Source: Tistrella mobilis (GTDB lineage Bacteria; Pseudomonadota; Alphaproteobacteria; Tistrellales; Tistrellaceae). From it: a DNA stretch of 64,000 nucleotides. The DNA lies in assembly GCF_041468085.1 (NCBI RefSeq), contig NZ_CP121017.1, positions 62,001-126,000 of the forward strand. The letters are read 5' to 3'. The notes under the pieces were generated by a model. It worked only from the letters and a program-made list of their open reading frames with translations. It was not told where the DNA came from and did no database searches. Of the stretch, positions 8,228-16,716 are shown piece after piece; the stretch's first letter is position 1, and the number at the start of each line of letters is the position of its first letter. The position numbers and the translations under genes were made by a program.

Positions 8228-10243
8228 TCACTCGGCAGGGGCGGGGGGCAGGGAGCCGGTGGTCTGCGGGGTCCGGGCGCGGCGCGGCGCCCCGACCCTG
8301 AGGCGCCGGTCGCTCAGCGATATCATGCCGCCAAGGGCCATGACCAGTGCACCGCCCCAGATCCAGGGCGTCAGCGGGTTGTGGTAGAGCCGGAAGCTCC
8401 ATTTGCCGTCGACCGGCTCGGCGCCGGCCAGGGCCACATAGACGTCGGCGATGGCGTTGGTCCGGATGGCGGCCTCGGTGGTGGTGGTGCCCTGGGCCGG
8501 ATAGAAGCGGATCTCCGGGCTGAGCTTCGCCACCGCCCGTGCGCCGGGCCCGTCGCCCGACATCAGACGCAGATCACCCATGGTGCTGCGGTAATTGGGG
8601 CCCGGCTGCTGGGTGACGCCACGGAACTCGACCACCCGGCCGCCGATCTCGGCGCGTTCGCCGGGTGCTAGGGTGACGGTCTTCTCTGCCTGCCAGATCG
8701 AGGCGCCGGTGATGCCCAGCACCAGAATGCCGACACCGAGATGGGCGACCGCCGTGCCCCAGGCGGCGCGCGGCAGATTGCGGGCACGGCGCCAGGCGGT
8801 GCCGGCACCCTTCGCGATCTGGATGCGCTCTGCGACATCGGCCAGGCTGGCGGCCACCAGCCAGACACCGAGCATCAGGCCGAGCGCGCCGAGTGCACCA
8901 TCGACCGAGATGCCCCCGACGAAAAAGCCGGCCGCCGCGGCGAGCAGGGCCGCGACCATGGCGAAGCGCAGCCGCTGGAGCACGGCCCCCAGATCGCCGC
9001 GCTTCCAGGCGAGCGACGGGCCCATGCCGGCCACGATCAGCAGCGGCACGGCCAGCGGCACCACGGTGGCATCGAAGAAGGGCGGCCCCACGGTCACCTT
9101 GGCGCCGGCGAAGGCGTCGAGGAACAGCGGATAGAGGGTGCCGATCAGCACGGTCGCAGCCAGAGCCGACAGCAGCAGATTGTTTACCACCAGCCCGCTT
9201 TCACGGCTGACCGGAGCGAACAGCCCGCCCGGTTTCAGCGCCGGCGCCCGCCAGGCATAGAGGGTGAGGCCGCCGCCCACCACCACGCACATGAAGCCCA
9301 GCACGAACACGCCGCGGGTCGGATCGGTCGCGAAGGCATGGACCGAGGTGATGACGCCCGAGCGCACCAGGAAGGTGCCGAGCAGGCTGAGCGAGAAGGT
9401 CAGGATTGCGAGCAGGATGGTCCAGGACTTCAGCGTGTCGCGCTTCTCGACCACGATCGCGGAATGCAGAAGGGCGGTGCCGGCCAGCCAGGGCATCAGC
9501 GAAGCATTCTCCACCGGATCCCAGAACCACCAGCCACCCCAGCCGAGTTCGTAGTAGGCCCACCACGAGCCGAGCGCGATGCCGACGGTGAGGAACACCC
9601 AGGCTGCCAGCGTCCAGGGCCGGACCCAGCGCGCCCAGGCGGCATCGACCTTGCCTTCGATCAGGGCAGCGATCGCAAAGGCGAAGGCGATCGAGAAGCC
9701 GACATAGCCGAGATAGAGGAAGGGCGGATGGAAGGCGAGACCTGGGTCCTGGAGCAGCGGGTTGAGGTCGCGCCCCTCGGCCGGCGGCGGCATCAGCCGG
9801 TCGAAGGGGTTGGAGGTCAGCAGCATGAACAGCAGGAAGCCGATCGCGATCATGCCCTGAACCGCAAGCACCCGTGCGCGGAGCGAGGGCGGCAGGTTGC
9901 GGCCGAACAGGGCCACGGCGCCGCCGTAAAGCGCCAGGATCGTGGCCCAGAGCAGCAGCGAGCCTTCGTGATTGCCCCAGACGCCGGTGATCTTGTAGAG
10001 CAACGGCTTGGCGGTGTGGGAATTTGCCGCGACCAGCAGCACCGAGAAATCGCTTTGGATGAAGGCGATGGTGAGTGCCGCAAAGGCGCCCAGAATCGAC
10101 AGCATCTGGGCCATGGCGGCGCCGCGGCCGGCGGCCATCAGTGCCGCATCGCCCCGGGCGGCCCCGATCAGCGGCACCACCGCCTGGACGATGGCCATGG
10201 CGAGCGCCAGGACCAGGAGGTAGTGGCCGAGTTCGGCGATCAT
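8228..10243 (-). CDS. ccmF: Haem lyase subunit CcmF
   Basis: 671-residue polytopic membrane protein, the usual length for CcmF. The tryptophan-rich WWD motif WGGWWFWDPVENASLMPW lies at about residues 235-252. The NHEGSLLLW motif (about 91-99) and several conserved His in or near membrane segments are present. CcmF takes haem from holo-CcmE and joins it to apocytochrome c in the periplasm. Its ATG shares one base with the ccmE stop. Confidence 0.95.
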   Translation of the reverse strand: MIAELGHYLLVLALAMAIVQAVVPLIGAARGDAALMAAGRGAAMAQMLSILGAFAALTIAFIQSDFSVLLVAANSHTAKPLLYKITGVWGNHEGSLLLWATILALYGGAVALFGRNLPPSLRARVLAVQGMIAIGFLLFMLLTSNPFDRLMPPPAEGRDLNPLLQDPGLAFHPPFLYLGYVGFSIAFAFAIAALIEGKVDAAWARWVRPWTLAAWVFLTVGIALGSWWAYYELGWGGWWFWDPVENASLMPWLAGTALLHSAIVVEKRDTLKSWTILLAILTFSLSLLGTFLVRSGVITSVHAFATDPTRGVFVLGFMCVVVGGGLTLYAWRAPALKPGGLFAPVSRESGLVVNNLLLSALAATVLIGTLYPLFLDAFAGAKVTVGPPFFDATVVPLAVPLLIVAGMGPSLAWKRGDLGAVLQRLRFAMVAALLAAAAGFFVGGISVDGALGALGLMLGVWLVAASLADVAERIQIAKGAGTAWRRARNLPRAAWGTAVAHLGVGILVLGITGASIWQAEKTVTLAPGERAEIGGRVVEFRGVTQQPGPNYRSTMGDLRLMSGDGPGARAVAKLSPEIRFYPAQGTTTTEAAIRTNAIADVYVALAGAEPVDGKWSFRLYHNPLTPWIWGGALVMALGGMISLSDRRLRVGAPRRARTPQTTGSLPPAPAE

Positions 10244-10803
10244 CAGCTGGGATCCCCGCTGCCGGTCTTCAGAAGCTTCTGGTGGCTGCCCTCGGGCGTG
10301 CCCTCGCCATGCCAGGTGCCCGCACGTTTCATGGCGTCGACCACTTCGGGCGGCATATAGGTCTCGTCATGCTTGGCCAGAACCTGTTCGGCGGTCACGG
10401 TGCCGTCGGGTTCCAGCCGGCCTTCGGCGACGATGCCCTGGCCCTCGCGGAACAGATCGGGCAGCAGGCCGTCATAGCGGATGACCAGGGTCTGGGCACC
10501 GTCGGAGACGGTGAAGGCGACATTGGTGCCGGGGCCGCGGATCACGCTGCCGGCCTCGACCAGGCCGCCGACCCGAAGCCGGGTGCCGGGTTCCACCTGC
10601 TTTGCCTCAATGTCGCTGGGGCTGTAGAAGAACAGCAGATTGTCGCGGAAGGCGCCCAGCACCAGGGCGACGGCGACGGCGACCAGCAGCAGGATACCGC
10701 CCAGCGCATACATTCGCCGACGCTTGCGGCTGAAGCGCCGGGGGGCAGGCGTACGGGCGGCGGTGCCGCGTCCGGCGGCGGAAGCTTCAGGCGCGGGCGG
10801 CAT
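10243..10803 (-). CDS. ccmE: Haem chaperone CcmE
   Basis: 186 residues from ATG 10803. It has a basic N-terminus (RRFSRKRRR), one membrane anchor (about residues 32-50) and the OB-fold periplasmic domain. The covalent haem-binding motif is VLAKHDETYMPPE, with H145 as the attachment residue and Y149 as axial ligand by homology. The start overlaps the end of ccmD by 17 bases. A longer open frame exists to 11004 but is out-of-frame ccmD. The first 20 residues are rich in Ala, Pro and Thr and look unconserved. Confidence 0.93.
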   Translation of the reverse strand: MPPAPEASAAGRGTAARTPAPRRFSRKRRRMYALGGILLLVAVAVALVLGAFRDNLLFFYSPSDIEAKQVEPGTRLRVGGLVEAGSVIRGPGTNVAFTVSDGAQTLVIRYDGLLPDLFREGQGIVAEGRLEPDGTVTAEQVLAKHDETYMPPEVVDAMKRAGTWHGEGTPEGSHQKLLKTGSGDPS

Positions 10804-11050
10804 CGTCGGCGGCTCCGTCGGTGCGGGCGGCGGTGCCCGGTGTGGAAGAGGCGGGACGGCGGCGGCGTGCGCGCCGGTCCAGCCCCAGCGCCTCGAGCCG
10901 GGCCAGGCGGGCCTCGGCACGACGCAGCGCCGCGCGGGCCTGCAGCCACAATCCTGCCAGCACCACGAAGGCGAAGCCGAAGGAGGGCCACACATAGGCG
11001 GCATAGCCGCCCATCGCCAGGAAGGTTTCGAGGTCGTTCACCGCCGTCAT
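10787..11050 (-). CDS. ccmD: Haem exporter small subunit CcmD
   Basis: 87 residues from ATG 11050. One membrane span (YVWPSFGFAFVVLAGLWL, about residues 20-37) is followed by a charged helix with repeated Arg/Ala/Glu, the usual CcmD pattern. CcmD helps release holo-CcmE from the CcmABC complex. Most CcmD proteins have 45-65 residues. The extra 25 or so here are a basic then Ala/Asp-rich tail, encoded partly by sequence just before and overlapping ccmE. The 154 bases between ccmC and ccmD hold no gene and no clear promoter. Confidence 0.85.
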   Translation of the reverse strand: MTAVNDLETFLAMGGYAAYVWPSFGFAFVVLAGLWLQARAALRRAEARLARLEALGLDRRARRRRPASSTPGTAARTDGAADDAARA

Positions 11051-11204
11051 GTCCTCAACAATGATCGTCGTCCGGCGGGTCCGGCGCGATCTTGCGCAAC
11101 AGATAGTGTCAGGCCGGGGCCCGCGTCCAGTGCCGCGGCAGGCTTGCGCCGCTATGTCGCGGAAGTTGCGTGACAAAAATCCGCGGAGCCGCAGCGTGTT
11201 CCGA

Positions 11205-11933
11205 TCACTCGGCGCGGCCGAGGGCCGCCTGCATCTCCAGGCTGCGCGCCCGCCGCTCCAGAAGTTCCGTCCGCGCGCGCAGGCAGACGATCGCCACGAA
11301 GATCAGCGTGAAGCCCAGCGCCATCGCCAGCAGCGGCCAGAGCATGGAGGGGTGGATGGAGGGGGCATCGAGCTTCGAGATCGTTGCCGGCTGGTGCAGC
11401 GTGTTCCACCAGTCGACCGAAAACTTGATGATCGGCAGGTTGACCACACCCACCACCGCCAGGATGGCGGCCGCCTTGGCGCCGCGTTCGGGCGCATCGA
11501 AGGCGTCGCGGAGCACCATGTAGCCAAGATAGAGGAAGAACAGCAGCAGCACCGAAGTCAGCCGCGCATCCCACACCCACCAGGTGCCCCACATCGGCTG
11601 GCCCCAGAGCGAGCCGGTGACGAGCGCGATGGCGGTGAAGGCGGCCCCCGCCGGCGCGATCGCCTTGGCGGTGACGTCGGCCACGCCGTGACGCCAGATC
11701 AGATAGACCGCGCTTGAGACCGCGAGTCCGGCATAGGAGAACATCGCCATCCAGGCCGCGGGCACATGGACATACATGATCCGGAAGCTTTCGCCCTGCT
11801 GATAGTCGGGCGGCGCCACGAACAGGCCGAGATAGAGCCCGACCAGGATCAGGGCCAGCCCCGCCAGCGCCGCCGGGCGGCGGACGCGGTCGACGATGCG
11901 GCCGTAGAGGGTGGGATTGGCGTAGCGATGCAT
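11205..11933 (-). CDS. ccmC: Haem exporter permease CcmC
   Basis: 242 residues from ATG 11933, which matches homologue N-termini (MHRYANPTLYGRIVDRVRRP); the longer frame upstream is not conserved-looking. Six membrane spans are predicted by eye, with the WWD motif WGTWWVWDARL at about residues 115-125 and a conserved VHVPAAW segment before it. CcmC loads haem onto CcmE. It lies 163 bases downstream of ccmB, a gap that is unusually wide for this operon and has no terminator. Confidence 0.93.
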   Translation of the reverse strand: MHRYANPTLYGRIVDRVRRPAALAGLALILVGLYLGLFVAPPDYQQGESFRIMYVHVPAAWMAMFSYAGLAVSSAVYLIWRHGVADVTAKAIAPAGAAFTAIALVTGSLWGQPMWGTWWVWDARLTSVLLLFFLYLGYMVLRDAFDAPERGAKAAAILAVVGVVNLPIIKFSVDWWNTLHQPATISKLDAPSIHPSMLWPLLAMALGFTLIFVAIVCLRARTELLERRARSLEMQAALGRAE

Positions 11934-12096
11934 CGCGGACGGGACCCCGCCGGCTGAAGGAACAGATGGAACACAGGTTCCGGAACCCGGATCCGCGAGG
12001 AGGTGCACGCCTGGCGGCCGGGCGTCAAGCCTTGCTGCGCCTGCGCGACCATCGGACGCGGATCCGGGTCGCCCAAGTGTCGCGCGCAGGCCGCGA

Positions 12097-12771
12097 TCAG
12101 TCCAGCCCTGCGCGCAATCCGGCGGCCGCGGCCAGCGGTGCCAGGGCGAGAGCCAGCACGGAACCTGCGGCAAGCAGCATCAGATGCGGCCCCATGGGCA
12201 GACCGTTCGCCGCCGCTTCGACTGCGCCGACCCCGAAGATCAGCACCGGGACATAGAGCGGCAGCAGCAGCAGCGGCATCAGTGCCGCGCCCCGACGGGC
12301 CCCCAGGGTGAGCGCGGCACCGATGGCGCCGATCAGCGACAAGGCGGGCGTGCCGAGGGCGAGCGACGCCATCAGTGCGGGGACGAGGCGCAGCTCCGCC
12401 TGCAGCATGATTGCGACCAGCGGTGCCATCAGGATCAGCGGCAGGCCCGTGGTCAGCCAGTGGGCCGTCGTCTTGGCCAGCACCACCACGGCGAGTGGCG
12501 CGGGCGAGAGGGCCAGACCTTCGAGCGCCCCGTCATTGCGGTCGGCATCGAACAGCCGGTCGAGCGAGAGCAGCACGGCGAGGAGCGCCGATGCCCAGAC
12601 CACGCCCGAGGCGATCCGCGCCAGCACCTGCGGGCCCGGGCCCACGCCCAGCGGGAAGAGGGTGGCCGCCACCACGAAGAAAGCGAGGACTGCGACGACA
12701 TCGCCGGACCGGCCGGCGGTGCGGGCCAGGTCGCGGACGAGGATTGCTGTGAAGGTGCCGGCGAGGCTCAT
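12097..12771 (-). CDS. ccmB: Haem exporter permease CcmB
   Basis: 224 residues with about six hydrophobic spans and the typical CcmB opening (TAILVRDLARTAGRSGDVV). It forms the CcmAB(C) ABC-type complex whose ATPase activity frees holo-CcmE. Its ATG overlaps the ccmA stop as ATGA. Confidence 0.92.
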   Translation of the reverse strand: MSLAGTFTAILVRDLARTAGRSGDVVAVLAFFVVAATLFPLGVGPGPQVLARIASGVVWASALLAVLLSLDRLFDADRNDGALEGLALSPAPLAVVVLAKTTAHWLTTGLPLILMAPLVAIMLQAELRLVPALMASLALGTPALSLIGAIGAALTLGARRGAALMPLLLLPLYVPVLIFGVGAVEAAANGLPMGPHLMLLAAGSVLALALAPLAAAAGLRAGLD

Positions 12772-13430
12772 GGCGCCGCCTCCTCGATGTCGAGCGGCAC
12801 GACCCGGTCATCCAGGCCGAGCGCCAGATGCGTGGCGGTGACGACCATGCCTCCCTGGTCCAGGTGGTCGCCGATCAGCCGGGCGACCAGTGCCTGGCCG
12901 TCCCGGTCGAGCGCCGTGGTGGGTTCATCGAGCACCCAGAGCGGCCGATGGGCGAGCAGCAGTCGGGAGAGGGCGAGACGCCGGCGCTGGCCGGCCGAGA
13001 GTACCCGCACCGGCAGTTCCGCCAGATGCGGAATGTCGAGGGCATCGAGAGCGGCTTCCACCCGTGCCACCCGCTCGGCCCGCGGCACGCCGAGGATCGC
13101 CGCCCAGTGCCCGAGATCGGCGCCGGCGGCGAGTTCGGCGGCGATACCGTCGCGATGGCCCAGATAGTGCAGTCGTTCCCGCCAGGGCAGGTCGTGTTCG
13201 TCGCGGTCGATCCCGTTCCAGAGCACCTGTCCCGCATCGGCGCGCACGAAACCGGCCAGGATGCGCAACAGGGTCGATTTACCGGCGCCATTGCGGCCGG
13301 TGACGACCAGCGCATGGCCGGCATCCAGTTCGGCATCCAGGCCGAGGAAGATCGGCCGGTCGCCGCGGAAGCATGCCAGCTCTTGCAGCGTCAGCCGGTC
13401 TGGGGTCTGATCCAGCGGGTCCGTGGTCAC
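12768..13430 (-). CDS. ccmA: Haem exporter ATPase CcmA
   Basis: 220 residues. Walker A GRNGAGKST, signature LSAGQRRRLALSRLL, Walker B WVLDEPTTALD and switch His in VTATHLAL are present. The start is GTG at 13430, with GAGG six bases upstream. It is the first gene of the leftward ccm operon. The 154 bases to the next gene are the divergent promoter region shared with the LysE-type gene. Confidence 0.93.
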   Translation of the reverse strand: MTTDPLDQTPDRLTLQELACFRGDRPIFLGLDAELDAGHALVVTGRNGAGKSTLLRILAGFVRADAGQVLWNGIDRDEHDLPWRERLHYLGHRDGIAAELAAGADLGHWAAILGVPRAERVARVEAALDALDIPHLAELPVRVLSAGQRRRLALSRLLLAHRPLWVLDEPTTALDRDGQALVARLIGDHLDQGGMVVTATHLALGLDDRVVPLDIEEAAP

Positions 13431-13561
13431 GCGATCCTCATGAAACGGCCTCGGTTGACGGCTTCCGGGCTTGCCTTCGGGGCGTCACAATGCATAGACC
13501 AAAGGGCGCTTTGCGGAAAGGCCGGGATCCGATCCAGATGGTGAAGACGACAGGAGGACAG

Positions 13562-13588
13562 ATGGCGGAGCGGACGATCGGCGCATGA
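13562..13588 (+). CDS. 8-codon upstream ORF (MAERTIGA) coupled to the LysE-type gene
   Basis: A perfect AGGAGG (13552-13557) sits 4 bases before ATG 13562. The ORF MAERTIGA ends in TGA at 13586-13588, overlapping the next ATG (13585) as ATGA. The exporter gene has no comparable ribosome site of its own, so its translation is likely coupled to this small ORF. An in-frame ATG at 13538 would extend it to 16 codons but has no good Shine-Dalgarno. Confidence 0.5.
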   Translation: MAERTIGA

Positions 13589-14232
13589 TCCTGTCCAGCT
13601 TCCTCGCGGGCATCGGCATCGGTCTGGTGGTCGCGGCCCCGGTGGGGCCGGCGGCTGTGATGGTGATCGGGCGCAGCCTCGATCGCGGCTGGCGGGTGGG
13701 GTTCGCCACCGGCCTCGGCGTCGTGCTGGCCGATCTGGTCTATGCCGGTATCGCCGTGGCGGGGCTGGGCTGGATCGAGCAGATCTATGCCTTCGAGCGG
13801 CCCTTGCAGCTGTTTGCCGGCCTGCTGCTGCTGATCATGGGTCTGGTGACCGCGACCGGCGCGCTCAGCCGCGACGGCGGCCAGATCACCGCCCTGCCCA
13901 ACCCGACCTATCACGGCCGCAACCGGATCATGGCGGCCTGTTCCGGTTGTATCGCGACCTTCGCGCTGACCATCGTCAACCCGACCGCGGTTGCGGCCTT
14001 TCTTGCCCTGTTCGCGACACTCGGCCGCTTCGCCGAAGACAAGATCCCGCTTCTGGGCGGCATTGCGGCCGGTGGTGCGCTCTGGTGGGCAGGCCTCGCC
14101 TGGGGGGCAGCCCATGCCGGCCGCAAGCTGGCCCCGCGCTGGCCGCTACGGATCAAGCGCGGGGCGGGTGCCGTTCTGGCAGTGATCGGTGCCGGTGTCC
14201 TGATCTATGCCGGGATCGACTACTGGTCCTGA
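13585..14232 (+). CDS. LysE/RhtB-family exporter
   Basis: 215 residues with about six membrane spans and the family N-terminus FLAGIGIGLVVAAPVGPAAV, followed by GRSLDRGWRVGFATGLG, both LysE/RhtB hallmarks. It probably exports an amino acid or a related metabolite; the substrate cannot be read from the sequence. The start is fixed by alignment with the family and by the ATGA overlap with the small ORF upstream. It runs convergent with the GntR gene, 14 bases apart. Confidence 0.88.
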   Translation: MILSSFLAGIGIGLVVAAPVGPAAVMVIGRSLDRGWRVGFATGLGVVLADLVYAGIAVAGLGWIEQIYAFERPLQLFAGLLLLIMGLVTATGALSRDGGQITALPNPTYHGRNRIMAACSGCIATFALTIVNPTAVAAFLALFATLGRFAEDKIPLLGGIAAGGALWWAGLAWGAAHAGRKLAPRWPLRIKRGAGAVLAVIGAGVLIYAGIDYWS

Positions 14233-14246
14233 CCCGGCACAGATTT

Positions 14247-14966
14247 TCAGAAGTAATCCGGATGGCGCTCCATGATTCGGGCAACGGCACTGAGCGTGCC
14301 GGAAAGATGGCCGCGCACCGCCTCTTCGACCCCGGCAACGTTGCCCGCGTCGATCTGATCCAGGATCCGGCCGTGGTAATCCAGAATCCCCTGGGCCTTG
14401 CCGGGATCGACCAGGTTGAGGGCACGAAGCCGGTCGATATGCCCTGAACGTTCGGCGATCATGTACCAGAGATCGGGGTGGCCGACCGCATCATAGAGCG
14501 CCAGATGGAAATGCCGGTCGAGGGTGGAGAACCGCTCGATATCGCCATCGGCGAAGGCCTGGCCCTGCAGATGCAGCAGACGATGGGCATAGGCGGTCAG
14601 TCCGGCAGGCGCCTGATGACGGGCGATGGTCTTTGCGACCTCGATCTCGATCGCGAGCCGCAGGAACTGGGTTTCGCGCGCATGGGCGATATCGATCTTG
14701 GCGACCACCGTCCGTGACTGGGGAAAGATCTCGACCAGCTTCTCCCGCTCCAGCCGCAGGAAGGCGTCCCGCACCGGCGTCTGGCTGACGGCATATTCCT
14801 CGGCAAGCTGGGTACGGGAGAGCAGGGCTCCGGGCTTCAGCTCCAGGTCGATGATCCGGCGCCGGAGAGCGGCATAGATGCCCTGTGATGCCAGCGGTCG
14901 GCGGTCCAGATCGGCCAGGGTGGCGATATCGGTGAAGTCGGGCAGGACGGATCGCCTGGGGGACAT
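14247..14966 (-). CDS. GntR-family (FadR/FCD) regulator
   Basis: 239 residues from ATG 14966, which has GGGAG 10 bases upstream. An in-frame ATG at 15005 (no Shine-Dalgarno) would add 13 residues. The N-terminal winged helix contains GIYAALRRRIIDLELKPG and LSRTQLAEEYAVSQTPVRDA. The C-terminal FCD domain keeps the metal-site pattern (FSTLDRHFHLALYDAVGH, then HIDRLR and RGHLSGTL). FCD regulators usually sense carboxylic or sugar acids. It is divergent from the TRAP/dehydratase operon, which fits a repressor of that operon. Confidence 0.9.
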   Translation of the reverse strand: MSPRRSVLPDFTDIATLADLDRRPLASQGIYAALRRRIIDLELKPGALLSRTQLAEEYAVSQTPVRDAFLRLEREKLVEIFPQSRTVVAKIDIAHARETQFLRLAIEIEVAKTIARHQAPAGLTAYAHRLLHLQGQAFADGDIERFSTLDRHFHLALYDAVGHPDLWYMIAERSGHIDRLRALNLVDPGKAQGILDYHGRILDQIDAGNVAGVEEAVRGHLSGTLSAVARIMERHPDYF

Positions 14967-15026
14967 GGGCGGCGGGCTCCCTGAAGCACTCTCTTCCCGG
15001 ACCATATCAGATGTTGCGTCCGGGCG

Positions 15027-15040
15027 ACTAATATATTAGT
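15027..15040. promoter_or_regulatory. Perfect 14-bp palindrome, probable GntR operator
   Basis: ACTAATATATTAGT is fully self-complementary and lies in the 87-126 bases between the divergent GntR and dctP-type starts. It contains TATATT on both strands and could overlap the -10 element of either gene. FCD-type regulators bind short palindromes of this size. Assignment to this regulator is by position. Confidence 0.6.
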
Positions 15041-15092
15041 GCTTTTATCAACGAGGTGGACAAAACCCTCGATGCCCCAGGGAGGATATGGA

Positions 15093-16115
15093 ATGCGCCC
15101 GACGATCACGGCCCTCGCGGGCCTGGCTGCCTGCGCCGTCGCGATGCCCGCCACGGCCGCGACCTACACCATCCAGACGTCGTTCAATGCCGGTGATTTC
15201 TCGACCCAGTATCTGACCGAACACTGGCTGCCGAAGATCGCCGGAATGACCGGCGGCCGGGTGGAAATCACCCTCACCCCCAATGGTTCGGTGGTGCCGG
15301 CCAAGGAAACGCCCCATGCGGTAGGGTTGGGCGTGATCGACGGTGACTGGACCTCGGTCAACTATTTCTCCGGGCTTGAGCCCGCCTTTGCCATTCTGGG
15401 TGATCTCGTCTCAGGTTATGACACGCCCCAGCAGATGGCCGGCTTCTGCGAGACCGGCCCGGGCGAGGCAGTCTGGCAGAAGGCGCTGGACGAGGTTTCC
15501 GATGGCGAGGCCCATCTGGTCGGTTGCGCCCCCTACAGCCGCGAGGCTTTGCCGGCGCGGGTACCGATCCGCACCTTCGAGGACCTGAAGGGCAAGAAGA
15601 TCCGGGCGCCCGAGGGGTTGGCCTCGGCGGTGTTCCAGGCGGCCGGCGCAAGCCCCGTCTCGATTCCATTCTCGGAAGTCTATGGCGCGCTGGAGAAGGG
15701 CATTGTCGATGCGGCGGATGCCTCGGCCTATGTGAACAATGCCAGCACCGGCCTGAACGACGTCGCGCGCTACCCGCTCTATCCCGGCATCCATTCGATG
15801 CCGTCGATGCAGCTCTCGTTCAACCGGGAGAAATGGGAAAAACTCTCGGAAGCCGACCGCAAGGCGCTGCGCGACTGGTTCTATATGGCGATGGCCGATC
15901 TGACGAGGGTGGTGGCCGAACAGGATGCGGCGCTGGCCGCCAAGGATGCCGCTGCCGGCAAGGTCGAGGTGATCGACTGGGCCCAGGCCGATCGCGACAA
16001 GCTGCGCGATGTCGCCCGCATCGAATGGGAAAAGTTCGCAGCCAAGGGCCCGCTCGCCAAGGAGGCGCTGGACGCCAACCTGGCCTATATGAAGCAGATC
16101 GGCCTGCTGAAGTGA
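15093..16115 (+). CDS. TRAP transporter solute-binding protein (DctP family)
   Basis: 340 residues from ATG 15093, with GGAGG seven bases upstream. A signal peptide ends at ATAA near residue 23. The DctP fold follows: VPAKETPHAVGLGVIDG, then LKGKKIRAPEGLASAVFQAA and FSEVYGALEKGIVDAADAS (the ligand-binding Arg is in KIRAPEG by homology), and SFNREKWEKLSEADRKAL. It captures the substrate in the periplasm. The dehydratase downstream suggests a sugar acid such as an aldonate. Confidence 0.92.
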   Translation: MRPTITALAGLAACAVAMPATAATYTIQTSFNAGDFSTQYLTEHWLPKIAGMTGGRVEITLTPNGSVVPAKETPHAVGLGVIDGDWTSVNYFSGLEPAFAILGDLVSGYDTPQQMAGFCETGPGEAVWQKALDEVSDGEAHLVGCAPYSREALPARVPIRTFEDLKGKKIRAPEGLASAVFQAAGASPVSIPFSEVYGALEKGIVDAADASAYVNNASTGLNDVARYPLYPGIHSMPSMQLSFNREKWEKLSEADRKALRDWFYMAMADLTRVVAEQDAALAAKDAAAGKVEVIDWAQADRDKLRDVARIEWEKFAAKGPLAKEALDANLAYMKQIGLLK

Positions 16116-16194
16116 TCACCGGTCGGCCGCGGCACCGCCCGATACGGAGGCTGCCGTGGCCGGCCTGGGTTCAGTTCCGTCAGCGGGAGGCCCG

Positions 16195-16716
16195 ATGAGA
16201 CGGTTCTTCGCCTGCTGCGCCGCGGCCATGGACCGGGTGAGCGTCTTCACCGGCCAGGCCTGCGCGTCGCTGCTCTTCGCCTGCATCGCCTTCTCGGCCC
16301 TGGAAGTGGTGATGCGCTATGGCTTCGATCATCCGACCAGCTGGTCGATCGAGGTCACCATGGCCCTCTGTGCCACGGCCTGGGTGCTCTCGGTCGGTTA
16401 TGTTACAGAGCGCAACCGCCACATCTCGATCACCATGCTCGAAATCCTGGTCGGCCCGAAGCTCTGGCGCCGCTTCCGCCTGATCCAGATCCTGGTGTCG
16501 ATCGGCGCCGTGACCGGCCTGATCCTGGCGATCTGGAGCCCGGCCATGCGGGTGATCGCGCGGCCGGAATATTCCGGCACGGCACTCAATTCCATTCAGC
16601 CCAGCTACCTGAAGGTCGTGCTGCTGGCGGGGTGCGTGCTCTATGTTGCGCAGCTCTTCGCCAACCTGATCCGCTGGTGCCAGGGGACCGAGAAGGAAGA
16701 CGGCGGTGGGCATTGA
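16195..16716 (+). CDS. TRAP transporter small permease (DctQ family)
   Basis: 173 residues from ATG 16195 (GGGAGG just upstream). GTG 16156, which also has GGAGG, would add 13. Four membrane spans are predicted by eye, with the DctQ signature VMRYGFDHPTSWSIEVTMAL near residues 38-57 and RNRHISITML after it. It pairs with the large permease, which it overlaps by 11 bases. Confidence 0.88.
   Translation: MRRFFACCAAAMDRVSVFTGQACASLLFACIAFSALEVVMRYGFDHPTSWSIEVTMALCATAWVLSVGYVTERNRHISITMLEILVGPKLWRRFRLIQILVSIGAVTGLILAIWSPAMRVIARPEYSGTALNSIQPSYLKVVLLAGCVLYVAQLFANLIRWCQGTEKEDGGGH

Noticed and set aside
13438-14115. 225-residue frame antisense to the LysE-type gene
   Set aside because: Charged, low-complexity mirror of a membrane protein gene; the plus strand has the family signature.
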